From IMG/VR virus record IMGVR_UViG_3300044699_000046, positions 1 through 43,855 of that record: DNA of 43,855 nt. The stretch is one strand, 5' to 3'. Position 1 is the stretch's first letter. The number at the start of each line of letters is the position of its first letter. The notes under the pieces are model-generated. The model was given only the letters and a program-made list of their open reading frames with translations. It had not been told where the DNA came from and did not search any database. Made by a program: the position numbers and the translations under genes. Source of the stretch: a virus. Shown here piece by piece: positions 37,107-43,855 of this stretch.

Positions 37107-37623
37107 TCATCCCCTCCAGTATTTTTTCGCCCAGAACGGGCAAGGCTTCCGCACTGTTCCCCAGAGGAATTCGCGCTGTAGTCCCCCCGGTCGAAATCTC
37201 CACCGTCCCACCGCATGAGCGGTCCACAATCACGGTCATACCACCACCGCGCTGCGATTCCTTCTCCCCGTAGCGCTCAGGTGCCCACTTCTTCGCGGTG
37301 CTCTCCAGTACATCGCAATCGAGCTTCGCCGCCATCACATGCGCCGGCACTTCCGTCTTGCTCTGGCGCACCCCGCGCGCTATCGCTAGGCGCTCCTCCA
37401 TCATGTCGTGGCCGACTGCCGCTATCGCCGCGTCGTAGCGCTTCTGCATCACCCCGCCATCGTGCAAAAACGGGTACATCAGCCGATACGGAACCTTCAT
37501 CGCCACGCACGCATCGCGCATGCGCTTCCTCTCCTCAACGATCAGCCGGAAAAACTCGGCTAAATTCGCCTCATCGAGCTTCCACTTCTCGAAGGCACGT
37601 ATCGTCTTAAGCCGGACCTTCAC
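37107..37623 (-). CDS. terS: Terminase small subunit-like protein
   Basis: About 172 residues, GTG start at 37623 overlapping the upstream stop (GTGA). N-terminal part: FEKWKLDEANLAEFFRLIVE, then a small helical DNA-binding-like region around MKVPYRLMYPFLHDGGVMQK and YDAAIAAVGHDMMEERLAIA. The closing segment LDCDVLESTAKKWAPERYGE is the hallmark of small terminase subunits, which recognise the packaging site and regulate the large subunit. After YGEKESQRGGGMTVIVDRSC the frame continues into the next gene; I place the end at a TGA overlapping its start (one indel required). Confidence 0.75.
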
Positions 37624-38021
37624 GCCGACTCGCCCCTCGCCATCCGCGCCACCAACTCCGCCTCCGCCTCGTCCTGCACATCCTCCAGCTTCTGCCCCTT
37701 CAGACCCTCGGCCTTCCCGGTCATCGCCGCCTTGTGCCGCGCCGCCTCAATCTGCGCCTTCGTCGGCACCGCCGCCTTCCCGCGCGTAACCGTCATCGTC
37801 TCGTCCGAGGTCGGAACAACTTCCGGAACAAACTCCGCCGCCGAGATCGTCGCGTCCGGCAACTGCGCCTGGCCCCTCACGCCCTCCGGACTCACTACCG
37901 GGTCCACCAGGTCATGCCGAAACACCACCTGCTCCGTCGGCACATCCACCGTCAGCAACTCCCCCGCACGCCCGCGGTACGTACCGCGCTGCCCTACCCT
38001 CAAATCCTTCACGCTCGCCAC
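37620..38021 (-). CDS. First gene of the late operon, hypothetical (133 aa)
   Basis: GTG start at 38021 with GAGGAGGG seven bases upstream, a strong site. MASVKDLRVGQRGTYRGRAG and ELLTVDVPTEQVVFRHDLVD form a beta-rich N-terminal domain; the C-terminal half is charged and helical (PTKAQIEAARHKAAMTGKAE; LEDVQDEAEAELVARMARGE). It overlaps terS by four bases. A virion or packaging-associated role is suggested by position only. It is the most upstream intact gene of the leftward operon, so the late promoter should lie to its right. Confidence 0.6.
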   Translation of the reverse strand: MASVKDLRVGQRGTYRGRAGELLTVDVPTEQVVFRHDLVDPVVSPEGVRGQAQLPDATISAAEFVPEVVPTSDETMTVTRGKAAVPTKAQIEAARHKAAMTGKAEGLKGQKLEDVQDEAEAELVARMARGESA

Positions 38022-38640
38022 AATCCCTCCTCAAGAAAAAAGAGGACAGGCGAACCAAACAGCGGGTAACAGCGAGATGGCTTGGCACTGACCCACAGGC
38101 GCGCATGTCCCATAGGTCCGCAATTCATACACCGGACTTTGAAAATGTGGGAAAAACTACGCGGGTGAGACAGTAGCCGTCGGGTTCCCTAAACAGCCGG
38201 CCCGCCTGCCGACAAGTACCCCGGGGCCTTCGCCTCCAGGGCTACTGGTGAGCACTCGCTATCGACAAGAAACGCATAGCCCAATAATCATTATGTTAAA
38301 TAGCATCGTAAGCTATTGATTATTGGGGCCTGAAGATCGCATGACTACGAAACAACACTGAAAAGCGCTTGTTTGTACCATTCGCACCACGCTTTCGGAG
38401 GTTGGATTACGGCGCTCAGCAGGGGTACGAGCTCGTAGGCAGTGGGACTTAGCTTGGGCTTTACTACACGCGCGGACGTACGAGAACCAGCGAGCGGAGG
38501 TAAATGCTCTGCGTAGTGGGCTATTGCGTTACCACAGCCCCTGTATTAGGGATATGTGGGTACGCGGTACAGACACGACATAATGCGTGTGCAACACGGA
38601 AGTTACAACCACGCATGTAGAGTACGCAGTGACATCTAAA
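38022..38640. other. Gene-free region upstream of the late operon
   Basis: No supportable gene on either strand. It should contain the promoter for the leftward late operon, but I see no convincing -35/-10 pair. The notable element is the inverted repeat with a XerD-arm-like sequence at 38274-38326, listed separately. From about 38100 rightwards sequence quality appears to fall, so promoter elements may be corrupted. Confidence 0.4.
38274..38326. repeat. Nested inverted repeat with dif-like XerD arm
   Basis: CCAATAATCA (38281-38290) is repeated inverted as TGATTATTGG (38317-38326), and inside it AATAGC (38299-38304) pairs with GCTATT (38312-38317). Between them TTATGTTAAAT (38291-38301) is identical to the XerD-binding half of the Escherichia coli dif site as I remember it. 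The sequence on the other side of a 6-base spacer (GCATAGCCCAA) is a poor XerC arm. It could be a Xer-type recombination site, a regulator operator or a transcription terminator stem. Confidence 0.35.
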
Positions 38641-38959
38641 GGCCATGATTGAGTTACGGTTATATGAGCTGCTCTACCGACCGTTCTTCCGTTTATTCGG
38701 CCTGGTCGACCATCAGCCGATCGCATCGCGCCGGGTCATGGATGCGGCTTTGAAATGCGCCGCATACGACTTAGTACTCGACACGACCAGCTATTCGAAG
38801 CAGAGCAAGTTCGTCGCGACGTTGTGCCGTCTGAGCCGTAGGATTGCCCATCCGCGGTACAGCTTCGGCAAGGCCGTCCTATCTCGACCCGTCCGCCCTG
38901 CCGGCCCGTGATTGCGCGCGAGGATGGATGTCGCTCTGGACCTTCGGCGACATCAGGGG
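38641..38959. other. Stretch without a supportable gene
   Basis: A plus-strand frame from 38645 (MIELRLYELLYRPFFRLFGL) is open for 88 codons but has no ribosome-binding site, and its second half is antisense to equally plausible minus-strand text. I do not call it. The region may hold the 3' neighbour of the RepA-like gene, masked by indels. Confidence 0.3.
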
Positions 38960-39770
38960 TCAACAGCGCCAATCAGCAATAGGTGACCTGCGCCTGTCCT
39001 TCGGGCTGGTAGTGCGCCTTGCGCCGTGCTAGGTAGTCGCACGTTGTCGTGCGGAATCGGCTCCTGGGTTGGGCCTCTCGCCTGGCCAGCGGTATGCGCC
39101 CCAGGAATCGGCGGCTGTACGCCTACGATGCTACCCACGCTCCGACCCCGGCGGTTTTCGCTGGCCGGCTTGATCCTTTGAGGGGGTAGTGCAAGTAAGC
39201 TGCACAGCGCGGCAATCCCTGGTAACCGACCCGATAGCGCGTTCAGGAAATGCGGTGACGGAAATGCCGATCGTTCTGCGCCTCCCCCGTAGAGCTGCCC
39301 ACGTTGTCCGAGTCACGACTTCAGGCGGCTCAGATCGCGCCTTGCTCACGGCTATGCTCGATGAATGAGACGGCGAATTAGGAGAGTTTGCCCGAACTCC
39401 GGCCGACACCAGGGTGATGCTCGCAAGCGCGTGGCCGCGGAGACGAATCACGTGGCTGCGCCGGCGATGGCGCTCGAGCCCGCTTCGCCACAGCGGGCAG
39501 GGCTGAGCGCCACGTGCCGGCGCCAGAGCTCGTCTGAATGGTCTTCCTCGCATGACCCACCAGCAGCACGTTTGCGCGGCCTTGATTCATCGCCGATGGA
39601 ACGATCGCCCAGCGCGAGGGCATTGAGGCCCGATCTGCTGCGCGATGAGCGTTCTTGCCGAAGTGCGCCAGAGTCCACGAGCAGGGTGACATGCCCGAAC
39701 CCAAGCCATCCACGAATCGGCCAGCGCCGCGTCGGGCGGTTTCATCGCCGGCCGAGCGACGGGCCTATCT
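38960..39770 (-). pseudogene. RepA-like AAA ATPase / replicative helicase, shattered by indels
   Basis: Short minus-strand pieces in successive frames follow the order of a RepA/AAA_25-type ATPase. GHVTLLVDSG then RTLIAQQIG (39640-39700) fits a P-loop of the type GGTGKTLIAQQI with two bases wrong. CEEDHSDELWRRHVALSP (39510-39570) matches the family's 'ED..DE..RR..A'. VIRLRGHALASITL follows. FLNALS then PGIAAL-like text and LAHP-like residues (39170-39260) fit the Walker B/sensor region, and DYLARRKAHYQPEG (about 39010) fits the closing KxNY segment. No single frame exceeds about 40 sensible residues. I infer an intact gene in the phage, broken here by sequencing error. Confidence 0.45.
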
Positions 39771-41542
39771 ATGCGGGATGGCGCCTTTTGCGCTCGCCTT
39801 GCGGCGATGGGTGGCGCGTGCTGCGTCGGCTGTGATGCCGTGGCTCTGCCACATTGGACCTGCGCGCGGCTTTGCCGCGAGAACTCTTCGCGCCACTCGA
39901 AAATAATCGATACGGCGGCCAGAATCGCTTCACTCCTGCGCCTCAGCGGCTAGGCGCTGGAGTGCTGTGCCCATGGCGTGCGGGTATAGGTGCTCTACGA
40001 GCCAATACGATGGGAGGCTGCGTCCCAAAGCGCATAGGTCTGTGTCTTGCATGTCGTAGGCGCCTGAAATCTCGCAGAAAGCATCGTAGTTGACGCGGCC
40101 TTCCCAGCTATCGCGCGATGTTCGAGCAAAGTCGGACAGTCAGTGTCCGCACTGTGCTGCTCGTTCTCGAGCTGCACGCTTCTGGTAGGCGCCGGCCGTT
40201 AGTCTTCGCTTTCGCCACGGCTGGCTTTGCGCCTCGTCTCGTAGCGCGTCTATGTCCGCGCATCCCCGCACTGCGAAGCGTCCGGTGCGCCCACCTTACC
40301 GGCCAGGCTTGCGGTGGTGCTTGGGTTAATCCCCCTATTGGATTCGGCCATTTGCTCCGCTGCATGCGCAGCTACGAGACTTTGAGGGAGCTGTACCGCG
40401 TATGCGGTTTTCTCTTCGCTGCTGGCGCTCGAGCCATTGCGCAAATCGGTTCTAGCCGGGCAGGCTTGATGCACTGCCTATGTTCACACGGCGCCGAGAT
40501 AGACGGCGCGTAGAGGCGCTGCAGCCGCGCCTGGCTTCTCACGAAGATGCACAGTGACGTAGGGGCGACGGGTGAATCGGGGCTCATGCGCCACAGCCGA
40601 GCCGCGCCTGCAGCCCTCCGAGCAACGGAGAAGGTGCCGGTCGCCCGCAGCAGTGTTAGGCGACCGCCTGCCGCTTGCCTCGTGTATTCTTGACGATCGC
40701 CTGCTCTGCGGCCGCGCCAGCGTAAGTGATGCGAGCGGCTTTCGTTCTCGGTGAGTGCATGGCCTCGGTGACTCTTGCGTTCCAGGGCGCCGTCCTTCAC
40801 TTGCAATTGCGCTGGCCTCCGTCCTCGTAGCCGACGATTTGATCGAAGCCGCTGGCGCAGCCGCAACGTCCACTTTAACCGGAGCAATGCCAGGCGCTCC
40901 GAAGTACGGCCCTTATATCCGCATGTTTTCGTCGCGGCGGGCGGCGGCGTCATCACTTGCTTTGCGCGGCCTTTCCACCGCCTTCCGAGGGCCCTCGGAA
41001 CGAGCTCGATAGAGAACACGGACTCATGCCACTGCACCCGACAACGGCCTTTTTCAAGCAAACGAGGCTGCAAGTTTCGCAGCGATCCGGCCAAAATCGC
41101 GCGTATGCGGCGTTGATCGCGAGCTTTATCTTGACAGATTCCGCTAGCAATGAGAGAGCCGGACCTCCTTACCGCGGTATGTCTCATCTAGACCGCCTGT
41201 TTTTGGCCGTTTGTTGCCTGTATCGGGCCGATAAAGCACGGCAATTCAGTGATCCTGTGTCGGCCGTAATATTCGCGATCGTTCTCTGGCCACCTCGCGG
41301 CTGCACTTACCATCGCGCTCGATGCCGCCAGTAGTTTGCCCTTGTAGTCTATCTCTAGATCGCGGGGCTGAACTTTCGGGACGTAGTTTGTGCCCGCGCG
41401 TGTTACGCCGAGTTTCCGGTGCGGCGACAAGAACCTTGGGCTATACTTGAGCTGTGTACTCAGAGCATGCTGCGCGGTCTCATGAGTCAAGCGCGATTCG
41501 CGCCGGGACTGCGCGTGTGGGTCTCCGAGTGCGTGGATCAAG
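39771..41542. other. Error-rich region, no gene resolved
   Basis: GC-rich sequence with long but conflicting open frames on both strands. The longest, a 271-codon minus frame at 40372-41187, is Arg-rich and of low credibility. Coherent traces on the minus strand include KIKLAINAAYARFWPDRCET (near 41100) and DVAAAPAASIKSSATRTEAS (near 40840). These suggest early genes on the same strand as the RepA-like gene. I assign no products. Confidence 0.35.
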
Positions 41543-41940
41543 ATGGCTAAAGCCCCAAGCCCCCAGCCGAGGCTTACGAGCGGATTTTCCTGCACGGTTC
41601 TGGAGGACATCATCAAGCGCCGCGCGGAAGCCTGTATGATGTGCCGCAGGCCCTAGGCGCGGGCGACAGCAGCCAGGCGAACATCTCGCGCCTTGAGAAA
41701 GGCCGGCAGGGCTTGACTCGAATTTTTGTTTCAGTTGTGTGCGATGTCGCTGCGGGTAGACTTGGCGACTTTTTCGCCTTCACGTAAGCCACGGGAGGGG
41801 GCTTGCACTCGAAATCCTCGCACCTGAAGAGTACAAGCTGCTCCAGAACTTCCGTCAGACTCAAGCCGGACGCCAAGACGATGCGCAATGGTACGTCTCG
41901 GCGAAGGCCAATTCGCACCGCAGCAGGCGACGCTGGAAGT
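41543..41940 (+). pseudogene. XRE/Cro-CI family repressor-like gene, broken by indels
   Basis: From ATG 41543 (MAKAPSPQPRL) one frame reaches LEDIIKRR; the next reads GSLYDVPQALGAGDSSQANI and SRLEKGRQGLT, a classic Cro/CI-type helix-turn-helix in which SQANISRLEKGRQG is the recognition helix and following turn. Then RLGDFFAFT ends at TAA 41785. A further piece, LALEILAPEEYKLLQNFRQT, resembles the linker after the HTH of phage repressors. The direction (plus) is opposite to the RepA-like gene, as expected for a divergent repressor/early-gene switch. Several indels separate the parts. Confidence 0.5.
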
Positions 41941-43855
41941 GAATCCCCTGCAGTCCGAAAGGACCAAACCCCGCAAGTAGCCGCCTGGGGGGCCGCAAGT
42001 CGCCCTACTGTTTCGCAGCCTCAAAATGCGCTTGACTCCTGCACGTGATTATGCGCTATACTCATCCTCATCGCCCGCCATTGGGGCCAAGGGGCCAGCA
42101 GATGGACCGCTACCAATTCAAAGCGCAAGCCGAAAGTGGCGCGATGACTTTGATTCTGCTGGCCGGCTGATCGCGTTGGCGCTGTTCGCGACCGGCTGGC
42201 CAGCAACAGCCACGAGCGCGTCGAAGGCTGGCCGAAGCTCGAGATCGTCGAGCACTACGTGGCGCACAACGAGATGCGCCAATCCGCTGCCACCTGTACG
42301 CCGCGCTCGGCTTCTGTCGCCCGAAGCCTGCGCTCTGTCTTCAGCTTCTCGGCCGCGCGCCTGCGACCATTTGGCTTAGCGCCGACTTCCCGCCAGCGTC
42401 CTATGTTGTTGCGCACGAGCGAACAGCACTGCGCCGGGTATTTCGCAATATCGGGTGACAACTCATGTAAGTCCTCATGCTCGCTAAACTTACAGGGGGA
42501 AGTGATGGGGCAAAGCCGACCAATCTCTTCGATTTGAAGTGCTGGCCGTCCATGAGCGGCGACGCAGCGCAGCGCCTCGAAGAATCAGATCAACGCCTTC
42601 GCGAACAGGTTGGGTGCTCAGCGCGACAAGGATGCTCGGAACGGACACACGTGCAGGCCCCGAGCTCGATCTCGATTCTCGTCGGCCGCATTCTGAAAGC
42701 GGGGCACTGATATGGGCTTACGAGGACCGCTACTACGCAGGGCCGCGCAGGTACGCTAAGTCGCCGCGTGGAGTCAGGATGAGAGGCCAGGCTCGAGGCA
42801 TGCTCGAAATCCAGCGCACACCGCCGCGCGCCGAGGATGACCGGGACATGCTTCGCGCGGCTTGGGCTATACCGACTGCTGGTTGCGTTTGTGAATCGGT
42901 GCCGAAGTGAATATCGACTGCTCGACATGAGGATTTTTTAAGTACAGCCTGCGAAGGAATGGGCGCCGACTATCTGAGCCAAGTGAAGTATGTCGTCTAC
43001 TGACACGCAATCCGCGCGCCGAGAAGGTGAAGAGGCCGAGACGCAGCCGTAGGTTGCGCGCATCACAGAGTTCTAGGCATACCGGGAGCCGCGATGATCC
43101 AAGGCATTTATCCGTGCACTAGGTTGCGCGCCTACGCTGCTACGAAACTGGCGGGCACTGCGGCGCCGGCTGCATGGGGCGTCGGCTGCCGGCAAGGAAA
43201 ACAGAAGGCGGCGCGCTGGTGAAAGCCTGGATTTCACTTCGGCTCATCCAGCCGCGCGACTATCACGCCGAGTTGGCGCCGCAGGCCGTGCTTCTCTAGT
43301 CGTCTACCGCGAAGACACTTAGTTACCGAGTCGCCTTGCAAGGCATGGTTCTTGAGCCACGGCTTGAACCGGAATTACCGCGAAGAGCCGACCCGAAGTT
43401 CGATCGCGGCACCGCGGGCGCCACTCCATGATTTCTCGAGGACGTAGCGAGCAGCCCTTGAAGTTGTTTACGGCGCGACTGGGCACCAAGGCTGCAAAGG
43501 GAACAGCGGGATCAGGCGAACGCCGCATCGGTAAGACAGTCGAGTCCTCGAGCGCCATTTCGAAGCGTGGAGCGCAATGGTTGCTGCGGCGCTTGGTTCA
43601 TCAAGCAATCGGAGTCGCAGGGTTATGGCCGACTGACGAGAGCGAAAGTGACAAGCATTGGCCGATGGGGGAATATTGACAGAGCGGCCCGGCCGCTATC
43701 GATCACGACGTACCGCCGCGAACCCTCTTCATCTGTCACCCTATCCCGCCATCCACACCGCAACACGACCCCCCCGTACCGACGCCAATGGCCCTTCTCG
43801 CCGCCAGATTCCGCGCATGCCACTATCACATCTCAAGAGGGTTCTATCGGGAACG
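41941..43855. other. Right flank without supportable genes
   Basis: Only short coherent traces are visible on the plus strand: MDRYQFKAQAESGAMTLILL (42103), VEHYVAHNEMRQ-like text near 42260, SGDAAQRLEESDQRLREQVG (near 42560) and MGLRGP (42712). They probably represent small early phage genes downstream of the repressor, but no boundaries, domains or functions can be defended. No repeat, RNA gene or terminator was recognised. Quality declines toward the end. Confidence 0.35.

Noticed and set aside
9000-38100. Interpretation of the split genes as a decaying prophage
   Set aside because: Breaks are nearly all single-base indels without accumulated stop substitutions, hit essential virion genes evenly, and become denser toward contig ends, which fits sequencing error better.
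40372-41187. 271-codon minus-strand open frame
   Set aside because: Arg/Leu-rich text with no motif or ribosome-binding site in an error-rich GC-rich region; more coherent short pieces lie in the other frames.
1-43855. Diversity-generating retroelement (seen in some related temperate podoviruses)
   Set aside because: No reverse transcriptase motif (YxDD) and no adenine-variant template/variable repeat pair was found near the fibre gene.

Overview
The window looks like a contig of a temperate, podovirus-like tailed phage from a high-GC proteobacterial host. A betaproteobacterial host is plausible from codon use and protein style, but this is inference. The evidence is a contiguous leftward (minus-strand) block of packaging, head, tail and fibre genes, with an integrase and an excisionase-like gene on the plus strand at its left end. 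No tRNA, CRISPR array, IS element or reverse transcriptase was recognised.

Layout. 1-7140: sequence with no coherent genes, including a 100-base G run; it reads as noise. 7141-9157: short recognisable coding fragments broken by frequent indels. 9158-10451 (+): AlpA/excisionase-like gene, a repeat-rich leader and a tyrosine integrase. 10478-13284 (-): a LuxR-type HTH protein, a lipoprotein, a DUF5675-like protein and at least five small membrane proteins, arranged like a lysis region but without a recognisable endolysin. 13337-20716 (-): tail fibre, two large internal-virion-like proteins, a tail/neck protein, a GNAT acetyltransferase, and nozzle-like and gatekeeper-like tail proteins; a plus-strand lipoprotein gene sits between two of them. 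20716-23576 (-): a structural hypothetical followed upstream by a three-enzyme sugar-transfer cassette (MptE/DUF115-like, GT8-like, GT2-like). 23580-26067 (-): head protein, major capsid and scaffold. 26748-30414 (-): structural hypotheticals, one with a 21-residue tandem repeat. 30411-38021 (-): P22-like portal, small proteins, a lectin/fibre-like protein, coiled-coil protein, large and small terminase subunits and an upstream hypothetical. 38022-43855: little intact coding sequence, but broken traces of a RepA-like AAA ATPase (-) and an XRE-family repressor (+), which suggests that the replication and regulation genes lie here.

How it fits together. Packaging and virion genes run right to left as one translationally coupled late operon (many 1-4 base ATGA/TAATG/GTGA overlaps), ending in a putative lysis cluster that converges with the integrase. 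Three plus-strand exceptions inside or at the edge of this block (lipoprotein at 18186, a 41-residue membrane protein at 33150, and possibly an ORF near 13214) look like independently expressed accessory genes.

Quality caveat. Many genes are split by single-base indels, and indel density rises from the 28-37 kb core towards both ends. Reading frames on either side of each break rejoin into sensible proteins, so these are more likely sequencing/consensus errors than real pseudogenes. Products below are described from the rejoined frames; boundaries of split genes are approximate.
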